NCBI GenBank assembly: GCA_900769555.1
Contig: CAAGHA010000130.1
Location: 1-15,915 of the forward strand
DNA from: Bacteroidales bacterium
GTDB lineage: Bacteria; Bacteroidota; Bacteroidia; Bacteroidales; Paludibacteraceae
Length of the DNA stretch: 15,915 bases
Reading direction: 5' to 3'
Below, piece by piece: positions 1 through 6,836 of this stretch; position 1 is the first letter of the stretch, and the number at the start of each line of letters is the position of its first letter. Below the pieces are notes generated by a model. The model saw nothing but the letters and a program-made list of their open reading frames with translations, had not been told where the DNA came from and searched no databases. Made by a program: the position numbers and the translations under genes.

Positions 1-10
1 TTTAGCTAAC
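1..10. repeat. left terminal inverted repeat (genome end)
   Basis: The first ten bases, TTTAGCTAAC, are the exact reverse complement of the last ten bases of the window. A perfect match lying at both extremes indicates a complete linear molecule and not an arbitrary cut. Part of the repeat (TTAGCTAA) is itself a palindrome. The 5' end begins with TTT, so a terminal protein primed with dTMP on a homotrinucleotide is plausible (inference from protein-primed phages that slide or jump back on a short terminal repeat). The longer flanks are similar in composition but do not align as a long perfect repeat. Confidence 0.85.
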
Positions 11-109
11 ATGTACCACCCCGAGCCGACTTCACCGACCCGAGGCTACACGTTCTCACCCCTGCTCATCCGAACAGGGGCTACTATCATCCCACCCGAC
101 CCAGACCAA
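1..109. other. GC-rich left terminal region, no gene
   Basis: This stretch is C-rich on the plus strand and far richer in GC than the coding regions. It holds several CCGAC/CCCGAC words and the 11-mer CCCACCCGACC (91-101), whose reverse complement occurs at 15881-15891 near the other end, in the same orientation relative to the terminus. CCCCTG (59-64) and CAGGGG (75-80) form a 6-bp hairpin with a 10-base loop. I see no open reading frame with a ribosome binding site. The likely role is a replication and packaging end recognised by the terminal protein-polymerase pair (inference). Confidence 0.6.
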
Positions 110-135
110 TTTTCCACATGTGGATAAGTGGAAAA
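110..135. promoter_or_regulatory. cluster of DnaA-box-like sequences
   Basis: TTTTCCACA (110-118) fits the relaxed DnaA box TTWTNCACA. It is followed without a gap by TGTGGATAA (119-127), the exact complement of the consensus box TTATCCACA. A third near-match lies at 127-135 on the minus strand (TTTTCCACT). The outer TTTTCCAC/GTGGAAAA arms could also form an 8-bp hairpin after the lysozyme stop codon, but no T-run follows on the minus strand, so it is a poor terminator. DnaA is not needed for known protein-primed replication, so the function is open. Confidence 0.45.
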
Positions 136-151
136 CTATGTGTATTACTTT

Positions 152-1108
152 TTACCTACTTCTCAGCGTATTTAACAATGACAAATTTTGATAAGCTGTG
201 CCCTTGTATGTATCGGTTTTACCTATCTTTTTCCATAGGATTTTCCTATACTCAAAGTCACTAGGATAACCAAAATTTTTCAAAGCTGATACAATACTAA
301 ATCCCTTATACCCCTGTAAACTAGGTAAATCTTCTTGTACCTTTCCACCCAACAATACAATCAATTTATGGTTTTGCTCAGCTGTGCCTTTGTATTTATC
401 GGTTTGCCCTAATTCCTGCCACAAATCTTTTCTATAGGAAAACGAACTTTTATAGCCTTTTTCCTGTAATCCTTTAACAATAGAACCACCAATAAAGCCT
501 GTTAAATTAGGTAAGCATTTTTGAGAATATTCAAAGCAGTAATTCATATCAACACGTCCATTAATACCATCCAAAGTTCCATCACTGGTATATTGCCACA
601 TATAAGGCTTATACTCTTTGGCACGTTTTTCTGTTGTGTTATACCATGCAAGCCATAAAGGATATTTAGATAAATCATTGAATTTTGATTTTAAATAATC
701 TGGGTTAGCGTAAACACCTACATCATAACCTAATTCGATCATTTTAGAACAAAATGCTTTAACTAAATCTGTTCTGGCTTTCTTATCAAAAAACACACCT
801 TTGTCATTTGCATATCTATCCGTATCATATTCAAAATCACACCATACTTTCATAGTGATTTTATCCTTATAGGTTCTAATAACCTTATCGAACATAATAG
901 CATTTTGAACAGCCTCAGACTCATTTAAACAATACAAAAACCAGTAAAAACCGATTTTAATTCCGTTTTCTAAAGCCCCTTTTACATTCTTATCGAAATA
1001 GGAATCTTTTGTTTTTAGTCCGTAACCTGCCCTAATAATTGCAAAATCAGTATCGACACATGACCAGTCAATATTATATTGATGTTTTGAAACGTCTATA
1101 CCCTTCAT
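152..1108 (-). CDS. GH25 (Chalaropsis-type) lysozyme with two C-terminal wall-binding repeats
   Basis: This is the probable endolysin, which cuts the glycan strands of peptidoglycan (N-acetylmuramidase). Residues 1-190 show the GH25 pattern: MKGIDVSKHQ at the start with Asp5, FAIIRAGYG, the catalytic WCDFEYD with Asp91 and Glu93, WLAWY, and WQYTSDGTLDGINGRVDMNY near the domain end. Residues about 209-254 and 271-315 are two copies of a ~45-residue module of the form SIV..L...G...SF.YRK.LW...G.TD.YKGTA.QN..LL. A related copy ends the 262-aa protein at 4672-5460. There is no signal peptide, so export would rely on the holin-like protein at 6375-6596. AAAGGAT lies before the ATG. It is the last gene of the late operon. 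The enzyme call is firm; the binding role of the repeats is inferred from their position and from similar repeats remembered in Gram-positive lysins. Confidence 0.92.
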   Translation of the reverse strand: MKGIDVSKHQYNIDWSCVDTDFAIIRAGYGLKTKDSYFDKNVKGALENGIKIGFYWFLYCLNESEAVQNAIMFDKVIRTYKDKITMKVWCDFEYDTDRYANDKGVFFDKKARTDLVKAFCSKMIELGYDVGVYANPDYLKSKFNDLSKYPLWLAWYNTTEKRAKEYKPYMWQYTSDGTLDGINGRVDMNYCFEYSQKCLPNLTGFIGGSIVKGLQEKGYKSSFSYRKDLWQELGQTDKYKGTAEQNHKLIVLLGGKVQEDLPSLQGYKGFSIVSALKNFGYPSDFEYRKILWKKIGKTDTYKGTAYQNLSLLNTLRSR

Positions 1109-1122
1109 TTAATTATCCTTTC

Positions 1123-2322
1123 TCATGTAAGTGTAATATTTAATTCAGTATCATCCGCAACATATCTTATCTTTTGACCGTCATAATAACAGATTTTTCC
1201 TGTAGAGGCATCTATAAATTGCATACCTTTTAATATGTGTGATGATTTTACAACTGTATTTACGACAGGTAATAAATTAATCCCGAGGTCTTTAAACAAA
1301 TAGCTTTGATGTGAATAAGGAATTGGCTGAGGTATTTCATTGAATCCCTCAAATACGACACCACCTGCATATTGACAATTAAAAAAGTCTTTATTCCAGA
1401 AATTTAATGCATTCATATTATTCCCATTTGCTATTTTATATCTACTATTTTTTACGCTCACACCCTTACATCCAGAATGTAAACAAAAGAATTTTGTAGC
1501 TTCACTGAAATTAACAACAAAGGCACATGTATCAAATGAAATAGATGAACCATCAGTTATAAATATATTTGTTCCGTCTACATGCTTATCACATTCAAAA
1601 TTACATCCAATGAATTGAATGTTACTGTTTGAAGATACTATAAAAGCCTCGTCACCATAAATACTAAAATTAGAACCAATAAAAACACTTTCTGTACCTT
1701 TAATATTCATAGTTTTTTCACATCTATCAATATAGAAATTAGTGAATGTATTTACAAGATTTACTTGATTGGTAACCAGTTCCAATCCAACACCACAAAC
1801 AGCTACCCTAGTGTTAGTGAAATTACAATCCCATAATATAGAGTCAGAATAAATACCCTTTCCAAATCTTGCAATATATAAACAGTCAACAACAACCATA
1901 TGGTTTTTATTACCTGTCATTTCAATACCGATATAATCATTGTCTTTTTCTTCTGAAAGAAGAATTTGGAAACCAGATAAATTAACAAACTGTGTATCCT
2001 TTAAACAAAGACAGCTTTTACCGCATAACAGTGTTGAGTTAAAAAAGCCGTTACCTCTCATATTAAAAAATGAGGGAATAGAAAGAGCATCACTTATATA
2101 ATAAGTTTTATTCAGTAATTGCAATTTCAAATTATTTTCTGACGCAAAATTTATTGCATTTTGTATTGCCTCTCTATCATCAGCAATTCCATCACCAACA
2201 GCACCAAATGTTTCTGGTGTAATAAAATCAATTTCAGAATGTTCACATTTCCTAAAATGTTCTTCAATATCTTTGTATAATTCCATCATTTTAGGATATA
2301 AATTAAAAGGTTTATTCATCAT
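1123..2322 (-). CDS. pectate-lyase-fold beta-helix protein, probable receptor-binding spike
   Basis: The protein is 399 aa. After a short helical head (about residues 1-30) it has FGAVGDGIADDREAIQNA (39-56), the hallmark of the pectate-lyase-3/tailspike family, followed by a long stretch of short beta strands rich in Asn, Phe and Gly typical of a right-handed beta-helix. Such proteins bind or cut surface polysaccharides; here it may sit at a vertex or be the host-recognition spike (inference). I place the start at ATG 2322 because AGGAGG sits nine bases upstream; the frame is open further up to TTG 2349 and ATG 2340, but that would put the SD inside the gene. The SD overlaps the end of the 113-aa gene upstream, so the two are probably translationally coupled. 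The C-terminal part (about 330-399) has a compact strand-rich segment that may be a trimerisation tip. Confidence 0.8.
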   Translation of the reverse strand: MMNKPFNLYPKMMELYKDIEEHFRKCEHSEIDFITPETFGAVGDGIADDREAIQNAINFASENNLKLQLLNKTYYISDALSIPSFFNMRGNGFFNSTLLCGKSCLCLKDTQFVNLSGFQILLSEEKDNDYIGIEMTGNKNHMVVVDCLYIARFGKGIYSDSILWDCNFTNTRVAVCGVGLELVTNQVNLVNTFTNFYIDRCEKTMNIKGTESVFIGSNFSIYGDEAFIVSSNSNIQFIGCNFECDKHVDGTNIFITDGSSISFDTCAFVVNFSEATKFFCLHSGCKGVSVKNSRYKIANGNNMNALNFWNKDFFNCQYAGGVVFEGFNEIPQPIPYSHQSYLFKDLGINLLPVVNTVVKSSHILKGMQFIDASTGKICYYDGQKIRYVADDTELNITLT

Positions 2323-2326
2323 TTTA

Positions 2327-2668
2327 TTAATCCTCCTCATAATAGCCAATTACAACACAATAATCATGTTCTGTATCTTCAATAACTATTCCATCATTTG
2401 AAATAATCATAGATGTAGGTCTATAAAATTCCCTTGTGATATTATCAGTATCAGCATAAAAAACAAAGCTTGAAAATCTATAAGCACTTCTCAAATCTTC
2501 CTGTATAACTTGAGGAACATTATAGTAAGCATGTTTCATACCTACTATTGTAGTTACCTCATGAGGTTCATATTTAACCCCATCCACATACAAAAAATTG
2601 TTTGTTTCATCAGCACAATACTCTTTCACCGAACCAGAATTTTTATTATTTCCTTTTACCAATCCCAT
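2327..2668 (-). CDS. unknown 113-aa protein of the late operon
   Basis: I do not recognise this protein. It is mixed alpha/beta in character, with short hydrophobic strands (FLYVDGVKYEPHEVTTIVG, SSFVFYADTD, MIISNDGIVIED, YCVVIGYY) and an acidic C-terminus ending EED. It has no membrane segment and no signal peptide. It starts nine bases after the 261-aa gene ends and runs into the ribosome binding site of the beta-helix gene. Its place between two probable surface proteins suggests a small structural or assembly protein for the vertex, but this rests on position alone. Confidence 0.7.
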   Translation of the reverse strand: MGLVKGNNKNSGSVKEYCADETNNFLYVDGVKYEPHEVTTIVGMKHAYYNVPQVIQEDLRSAYRFSSFVFYADTDNITREFYRPTSMIISNDGIVIEDTEHDYCVVIGYYEED

Positions 2669-2676
2669 AGCAAATC

Positions 2677-3462
2677 CTACCTTTCACCGACAAGATAACG
2701 GAAAGAAACATTGTCACCTGTAAGTCGAATAGTGGAAACTTGATATGGTAAATCGTTTAAAGTTTCTCCACCTTTTAACCTAATACCACATCCGTTTCCG
2801 TCTGGCTTTTTCAAATAGATGTAAACTTCTTCTTCACTATCATTTGCAAGGAATACAATATAATTTACACTTCTATTTGATAAATCAACTGTGATAGCCT
2901 CTGTTACAACATCACTATATAAATTCTTTAAAGTGTTGTTATTTACATCAACTTTTCCAATAACATTTCCACCTGTAGGAATAGCACCAGACAATCCAAC
3001 ATTACCGATTTTATTAGAACCTGTAGGTAATGATGTACCCTGTCCAAAACCTTTGATAATACCATCAAAAATAGGTGTTTTTGATAAATCCACATTTAAT
3101 GTTTGCAAAATTGACATATCGAATTTATCGTAAATACTGAACAAAGATACAACAGCATCAGCATTACCTTTATTCAAAATATAAAGTGCATCTGTAGGCA
3201 CTGGTCTACCAAAAGTAACACTAGAATTTGATTCGATTTTAAACTCGTAATTTCTAGCTGTGGGAATTCTGGAAATACCTATATGTATAGTTGTATCATT
3301 CGGATTCTGCAACATAAACATGTTAGGTTTACTGGAATCAAAATGAACTGTAGTTAATCCGTTCCCACTAATTTTTACTTCTTGATGTGACCATGGAATA
3401 GCCTGCTGACCTCTTCCAAACTGTGGGGGCATATTACCCAACTGTTCACGATAATTACTCAT
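2677..3462 (-). CDS. beta-rich structural protein, candidate vertex/penton or spike base
   Basis: The 261-aa protein is Gly/Asn-rich and strand-rich throughout, with no membrane segment. Residues about 25-115 look like one beta domain, and 185-261 like a second (TVDLSNRSVNYIVFLAND, EEVYIYLKKPDGNG, TIRLTGDNVSFRYLVGER). Between them is a duplicated motif, LPTGSNKIGNV (145-155) and IPTGGNVIGKV (161-171), of a kind common in phage adsorption proteins. The layout, a head domain, a repeat linker and a second beta domain just upstream of a beta-helix spike, fits a penton or spike-base protein of a tectivirus (inference). Its start overlaps the stop of the NlpC/P60 gene by eight bases, indicating coupled translation. 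Confidence 0.65.
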   Translation of the reverse strand: MSNYREQLGNMPPQFGRGQQAIPWSHQEVKISGNGLTTVHFDSSKPNMFMLQNPNDTTIHIGISRIPTARNYEFKIESNSSVTFGRPVPTDALYILNKGNADAVVSLFSIYDKFDMSILQTLNVDLSKTPIFDGIIKGFGQGTSLPTGSNKIGNVGLSGAIPTGGNVIGKVDVNNNTLKNLYSDVVTEAITVDLSNRSVNYIVFLANDSEEEVYIYLKKPDGNGCGIRLKGGETLNDLPYQVSTIRLTGDNVSFRYLVGER

Positions 3463-4072
3463 TGTCTTTACCTGCCTTTACTAAATTTTTAACCATATCA
3501 ATTTTAGGTGTTTTTACCGAACCTAATAAAGATAAGGAAAGAAAAGCTACACCGCCACCGATAACCAAAACGATCGTGACAACTTTCACGATATCACCCC
3601 ACCATTTCAAGTCGGTGTCTGGGGCTGTTTCCATTACTATTTGTTCGGGTACATGCTCATAATTTTCATATGAAACATCCCTCAATCTCTTAATAGCTAA
3701 AAAGTGTTTTGAATAATAGATATTACTCAAATTTGATATAGTACACCCACCTTTTTCTGATAGATGTATAAATCTATTATTATCAACCATAATGCCTACA
3801 TGTGACACATTGTCGATATGGTCATTTGGGTATGTTCCTTGAAAGAATACTAAATCACCTGCTTTAGCATCCTCTTTATTTACCCCATAACCCTGCTGAT
3901 ACTGTGCATTGGTATCTGCACCAATATCAATACCATATACACCAAAAACATGTTCTGTATATGATGAACAATCCCCTGTTCCTTCTTCGATTGCATCACT
4001 TCCAAAATCGTATTTTAATTTACCTTGATATTGTTTCGCTGTGCTTACAATATCTTTATTTGTAACGCTCAT
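3455..4072 (-). CDS. NlpC/P60-type peptidoglycan hydrolase with C-terminal membrane anchor
   Basis: Residues 1-130 carry the NlpC/P60 layout: GDCSSYTEHVF with the probable catalytic Cys35, AGDLVFF (71-77), then SHVGIMVDNNRFIHL with the probable catalytic His91 and the third polar residue His103. This family cuts peptide stems of peptidoglycan or acts as a CHAP-like amidase. After a linker comes DLKWWGDIVKV (154-164) and a hydrophobic span (about 161-184), then a short basic tail. The protein is therefore expected in the phage inner membrane with its enzyme domain free, helping the virion through the cell wall (inference from tectivirus biology). The anchor resembles that of the neighbouring transglycosylase. 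There is no signal peptide. The stop overlaps the next gene by eight bases. Confidence 0.85.
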   Translation of the reverse strand: MSVTNKDIVSTAKQYQGKLKYDFGSDAIEEGTGDCSSYTEHVFGVYGIDIGADTNAQYQQGYGVNKEDAKAGDLVFFQGTYPNDHIDNVSHVGIMVDNNRFIHLSEKGGCTISNLSNIYYSKHFLAIKRLRDVSYENYEHVPEQIVMETAPDTDLKWWGDIVKVVTIVLVIGGGVAFLSLSLLGSVKTPKIDMVKNLVKAGKDNE

Positions 4073-4084
4073 TTTTACACCCCC

Positions 4085-4675
4085 TTAGAGTATTTCACTT
4101 GCTGTTGATTTGACGGAAAAAACACCCATCAAAACACCGATTACGATTAATAACAGAATCAAAATGACCTTAACCACATCCCCCCACCATTCGAGACCGA
4201 TTACGTTATTTTTTCTCACACTTTTCACCTCTGAAATCACATCACTTTCAACACCTGTTTCCATCTGGTTATAATAGGTTTCAGCATAGCTTTTTCTCTT
4301 TGATAATGCTGAACCCCTAGACCTTTCGAAAGACCTTTCAAAAGCCTCCGCATATTCTCCTGCTGTCCCATAATTTCCACTTGTCAAAACGTCCATTGTT
4401 TTCTTTTCTGTGGTTTCTAATTCATTCCAGAAAAAATCAAGTTGTGTATTCACATCGGATGCACTTGAACCTACACTATTTGCATATTGTATCAAGCTGT
4501 TTTTTCTTACTCCTAACCACTGGAAAAGTCCATATGCACCGCTTTTTGAATTCGTCGCAGTGGTATCAAAACCACTTTCCTGTTGAATATTACCCATTAC
4601 ACCTGCTATTGCTTTATTGTTCAGTCCTTTCGACTGTAAAAAGGACTGAACAATGCTTTTGTTTACTTCACTCAT
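4085..4675 (-). CDS. lysozyme-like muramidase/transglycosylase with C-terminal membrane anchor
   Basis: Residues about 1-135 resemble the phage-tail lysozyme family (Phage_lysozyme2): an N-terminal helix (KSIVQSFLQSKGLNNKAIAG), VMGNIQQESGFD with probable catalytic Glu33, and AYGLFQWLG, which is typical of this goose-lysozyme-like group. The C-terminal part has GLEWWGDVVKV (160-170) followed by a ~20-residue hydrophobic span (170-188). This matches the anchor of the NlpC/P60 protein downstream although the enzyme domains are unrelated. It likely plays the part of the virion transglycosylase of PRD1 (P7), opening the wall for DNA entry (inference). The start codon overlaps the stop of the 262-aa gene by four bases (ATGA). 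Confidence 0.85.
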   Translation of the reverse strand: MSEVNKSIVQSFLQSKGLNNKAIAGVMGNIQQESGFDTTATNSKSGAYGLFQWLGVRKNSLIQYANSVGSSASDVNTQLDFFWNELETTEKKTMDVLTSGNYGTAGEYAEAFERSFERSRGSALSKRKSYAETYYNQMETGVESDVISEVKSVRKNNVIGLEWWGDVVKVILILLLIVIGVLMGVFSVKSTASEIL

Positions 4676-5460
4676 GCCTTAACCAAATTTCCCGATTTCA
4701 TCTTATTTAACAGGGTAACATTCTGTGAATAACTTCCTGTATAATTGGTGATTCCGTTAGCCTCGGCAATGGCTTTTCGGGATGCAAAACTACTATCTGC
4801 CCCTGTAGCTTTTAGTGCATCGACAATAGATGTATTTGTATTTAATCCCGATTTTGTGGTGTAGGTGTAGGTATCCTGTTTTGGTGGTGTGGTTGTTTTA
4901 GGTGTGGAAGTAGCCTTTTGTGTTGTCGCAACAGGTGTTTGCGGTTGATTATTTGTATTTGTTGCCTCTGCTTTTAATGCCTCAACAAAGGCTTTTAACT
5001 CTTCCACTTCCTGCTTATTCGTATTTACAACTTGTTGTGTATTCTGGTTAGAATTCTGAATAATACTTGATGTATTCTGGTTTGAATTCTGTACGATATA
5101 ATCCGTATTCTGGTTAGAATTTTGAATAATTTCCTCAGAACGATTATTTAATTCAGATTCCAATTCACCGACTACACCCTCTAAATATTCAAAGCGTGAG
5201 TTCATCATGCCAGACATATCATTATAACTACCCTCAATAGCATTGTTTACTGAGTCCATAACTACATCAGCATTTTCACCGACTGAGGGGTAACCAGTTA
5301 CAGATGTAGGTGCATAATATTCAGAAGAACTACCAGAAGAAAAAGAACGATATACCAGATAAAAACCAACAGCTATTAAACCAATCATAATAGCGGTAAA
5401 ACCTTTATCCCCTACCTTATCTTTTACATCATTCATTAAATCTTTCATTTCATCAATCAT
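4672..5460 (-). CDS. membrane-anchored fibre-like protein with coiled coil and wall-binding module
   Basis: The 262-aa protein begins with a polar helix (1-18) and one membrane span (about 20-37), followed by a long extracellular-type region. Residues 60-165 are predicted coiled coil, including three copies of QNSNQNT spaced by eleven residues (113-119, 124-130, 135-141). A Thr/Pro-rich linker (about 166-200) leads to one C-terminal module (210-255: SIVDALKATG, SSFASRKAIAEANGI, NYTG, QN..LL) of the same type as the two in the GH25 lysozyme. This reads as a stalk fixed in the phage membrane that displays a cell-wall-binding tip, perhaps an adsorption or delivery-tube component (inference). It overlaps both neighbours by four bases, so it is in a tightly coupled cassette with the two wall hydrolases. 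Confidence 0.8.
   Translation of the reverse strand: MIDEMKDLMNDVKDKVGDKGFTAIMIGLIAVGFYLVYRSFSSGSSSEYYAPTSVTGYPSVGENADVVMDSVNNAIEGSYNDMSGMMNSRFEYLEGVVGELESELNNRSEEIIQNSNQNTDYIVQNSNQNTSSIIQNSNQNTQQVVNTNKQEVEELKAFVEALKAEATNTNNQPQTPVATTQKATSTPKTTTPPKQDTYTYTTKSGLNTNTSIVDALKATGADSSFASRKAIAEANGITNYTGSYSQNVTLLNKMKSGNLVKA
5038..5124 (-). repeat. three 33-bp coding repeats (11-residue coiled-coil period)
   Basis: Within the 262-aa gene the word encoding QNSNQNT recurs three times at 33-base intervals, with variable residues between the copies. An 11-residue period is typical of right-handed or near-straight coiled coils. The near-identity at DNA level suggests recent duplication, and copy number may vary between relatives. 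Confidence 0.8.
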
Positions 5461-5744
5461 TTAAACACCCCCATCATTTCCTCAACGATCGCTGTGTTTC
5501 CGTTAAAATCATTGATTTCCAGAATACCATTGTTGATTGCATCGTGTACCTCTTCATCGGTTAATCCCTCAAGGTGTCTTAAGTTTTCAGCCACATCCTT
5601 TGGAATAGTAGCCTGTGAAATAAGTACACTTTGAGGAGCTAAACTTTCAGCACTTCCAATCATTAATTTATGGTCTGGAATTTCTACAGGGTGCATTAAC
5701 TGATTAAGGGCATGACGATTCAAAATTGACATATAATCATGCAT
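5457..5744 (-). CDS. unknown 95-aa soluble protein
   Basis: Not recognised. The protein is mostly helical in appearance, acidic in its second half (HLEGLTDEEVHDAINNG), and lacks a membrane span, unlike its upstream neighbours. A strong ribosome binding site (AAGGAGGG) sits seven bases before the ATG. The stop overlaps the start of the fibre-like gene by four bases. Position at the switch from small membrane proteins to the entry cassette could mean an assembly factor or minor capsid protein; no motif supports a definite role. Confidence 0.7.
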   Translation of the reverse strand: MHDYMSILNRHALNQLMHPVEIPDHKLMIGSAESLAPQSVLISQATIPKDVAENLRHLEGLTDEEVHDAINNGILEINDFNGNTAIVEEMMGVFK

Positions 5745-5760
5745 GTTAATCCCTCCTTAA

Positions 5761-5913
5761 TTAAACATTTCTTCCCTGCAATGCTGTTACACTCTTTGTA
5801 TAAACTCCACCCAAAGAATTGATAATACTGGTTGTGTCACGACTCTTTGAAAGAATCAGATACATACCAATTAAAATACCTGTACCACTTAAAATTTTAC
5901 TGATTGTTCCCAT
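5761..5913 (-). CDS. small 50-aa membrane protein
   Basis: Translation starts with MGTISKILSGTG and contains one hydrophobic segment (about residues 7-22, GTGILIGMYLILS), then a polar tail ending QGRNV. AAAGGAG lies nine bases before the ATG. It belongs to a run of tiny membrane proteins between the capsid gene and the entry cassette. In tectiviruses such peptides line the internal membrane vesicle; that role is inferred from position and topology. Confidence 0.75.
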   Translation of the reverse strand: MGTISKILSGTGILIGMYLILSKSRDTTSIINSLGGVYTKSVTALQGRNV

Positions 5914-5931
5914 GTGAAAAATCTCCTTTTC

Positions 5932-6096
5932 TTAATTTAAAAATTCTCTAATTTTATCAGAGTTTACAAGCACTACAGAAAGTAATGCCATCAATACCAT
6001 AGATTCACTTGCTTTATCACTAATAAAGTTTTGAACTAATAAAGTAAGCACTGAAAAACCTATGATAATACCTAAATTTTCATATACAATTTCCAT
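5932..6096 (-). CDS. small 54-aa protein with two hydrophobic segments
   Basis: The sequence starts MEIVYENLG and has hydrophobic stretches at about residues 8-22 (IIIGFSVLTLLVQ) and 33-45 (MVLMALLSVVLVN) separated by a short polar loop, so it could span the membrane twice as a hairpin. GAGGA precedes the ATG. It begins four bases after the previous gene ends. Likely a component of the virion membrane or of the DNA-delivery apparatus (inference). Confidence 0.72.
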   Translation of the reverse strand: MEIVYENLGIIIGFSVLTLLVQNFISDKASESMVLMALLSVVLVNSDKIREFLN

Positions 6097-6099
6097 GCT

Positions 6100-6228
6100 T
6101 TAATCCTCTGCTTTTGGAATCATTTTTACAATGAATTGAGAGATTCGATTTTGTCCGTAAAATTCATCAAGAACTAACCAGAAACAAACTAAAGCCATGA
6201 TAAGAAAAAATAAACTTTTGTCTTTCAT
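6100..6228 (-). CDS. small 42-aa single-span membrane protein
   Basis: MKDKSLFFLIMALVCFWLVL gives an N-terminal membrane span after a positive start, followed by a polar, mildly basic tail (QNRISQFIVKMIPKAED). The start overlaps the stop of the 47-aa gene in a TAATG arrangement, so the two are coupled. GGAGG lies upstream inside that gene. The role is probably in the phage membrane; no family was recognised. Confidence 0.72.
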   Translation of the reverse strand: MKDKSLFFLIMALVCFWLVLDEFYGQNRISQFIVKMIPKAED

Positions 6229-6371
6229 TATCTTCTTAAACCTCCACCATCATGTACAACACCCTCTGTTGATACATGTTCATTGTCCGTTTCTTTTGTC
6301 TGTTTTGCCCTCTTTACGATAAACAAATAAACACCAAACAAAATGATTAAATAAATATAAGTTTTGCTCAT
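6228..6371 (-). CDS. small 47-aa single-span membrane protein
   Basis: MSKTYIYLIILFGVYLFIVK is a membrane span ending in a basic stop-transfer patch (KRAKQTKE), so the C-terminus probably stays on the positive-inside face. The tail is polar and ends HDGGGLRR. GAGGA lies eleven bases before the ATG. It begins three bases after the holin-like gene stops. No family was recognised; the context suggests a virion membrane protein. Confidence 0.72.
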   Translation of the reverse strand: MSKTYIYLIILFGVYLFIVKRAKQTKETDNEHVSTEGVVHDGGGLRR

Positions 6372-6374
6372 AAC

Positions 6375-6596
6375 TTAAATATCCTCAATATGTAATTTTG
6401 ATAAAAGTTTTTCTAATATGATAGTATTTTTCACAATACTATCTGTATTAGATGCAAGGGTATTTGCAAGTATCTGTGTACTTTCCTTTTGTGCCTCAAT
6501 CATTTTTTCACTTGATTTATTTTTGTCATAAATAAAGTAAACAACCATAGCAATAGGGAAACCAACACTGTTGATAATTTCAATTAATTCCTGCAT
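6375..6596 (-). CDS. holin-like protein (YvrJ/BhlA-UviB-like)
   Basis: The 73-aa protein has an N-terminal membrane segment (about residues 8-23, NSVGFPIAMVVYFIYDK), then a long charged amphipathic helix (25-73). MQELIEIINSVGFPIAM resembles the YvrJ and BhlA/UviB holin groups: short, one N-terminal span, charged C-terminal coil. A holin would release the GH25 lysozyme at the end of infection. GGGGGAAAG serves as ribosome binding site. It lies far from the lysozyme gene but in the same operon. It could instead be another small virion membrane protein, since that is what surrounds it. Confidence 0.6.
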   Translation of the reverse strand: MQELIEIINSVGFPIAMVVYFIYDKNKSSEKMIEAQKESTQILANTLASNTDSIVKNTIILEKLLSKLHIEDI

Positions 6597-6608
6597 ATAC
6601 TTTCCCCC

Positions 6609-6818
6609 TTATTTCATTGAACCTAAGAACACCACAGCACAAGCAAGAACAACAACACCTAAAAGGATATTGCGACCACTTGCAAACTTAGGATTTGCTT
6701 TTTCTGCTGTGGTAGCATCTTCCTGTAAAGCATTCTGTTCTACAGGTGTAGGGATTGCCTCGGTACTGGTTTCTGTGTAACCCATAGTTGGGTAAATATC
6801 ACGAAAAGAATATTCCAT
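6609..6818 (-). CDS. small 69-aa protein with C-terminal membrane span
   Basis: The N-terminal 45 residues are polar and acidic with Thr, Pro and Ala (MEYSFRDIYPTMGYTETSTE), followed by a single C-terminal span (about 50-67, NILLGVVVLACAVVFLG) and a short MK tail. This tail-anchored layout would place the polar part on the capsid side of the phage membrane, so a link between shell and membrane is possible (inference). AGGAGG stands ten bases before the ATG. It is the first gene after the terminator hairpin that follows the capsid gene. Confidence 0.72.
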   Translation of the reverse strand: MEYSFRDIYPTMGYTETSTEAIPTPVEQNALQEDATTAEKANPKFASGRNILLGVVVLACAVVFLGSMK

Positions 6819-6836
6819 TTTTATTGCCTCCTGTTA

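Noticed and set aside
110..135. Hairpin TTTTCCAC/GTGGAAAA as the lysozyme terminator
   Set aside because: No T-run follows it on the minus strand; DnaA-box reading is at least as good, so I kept it as regulatory only.
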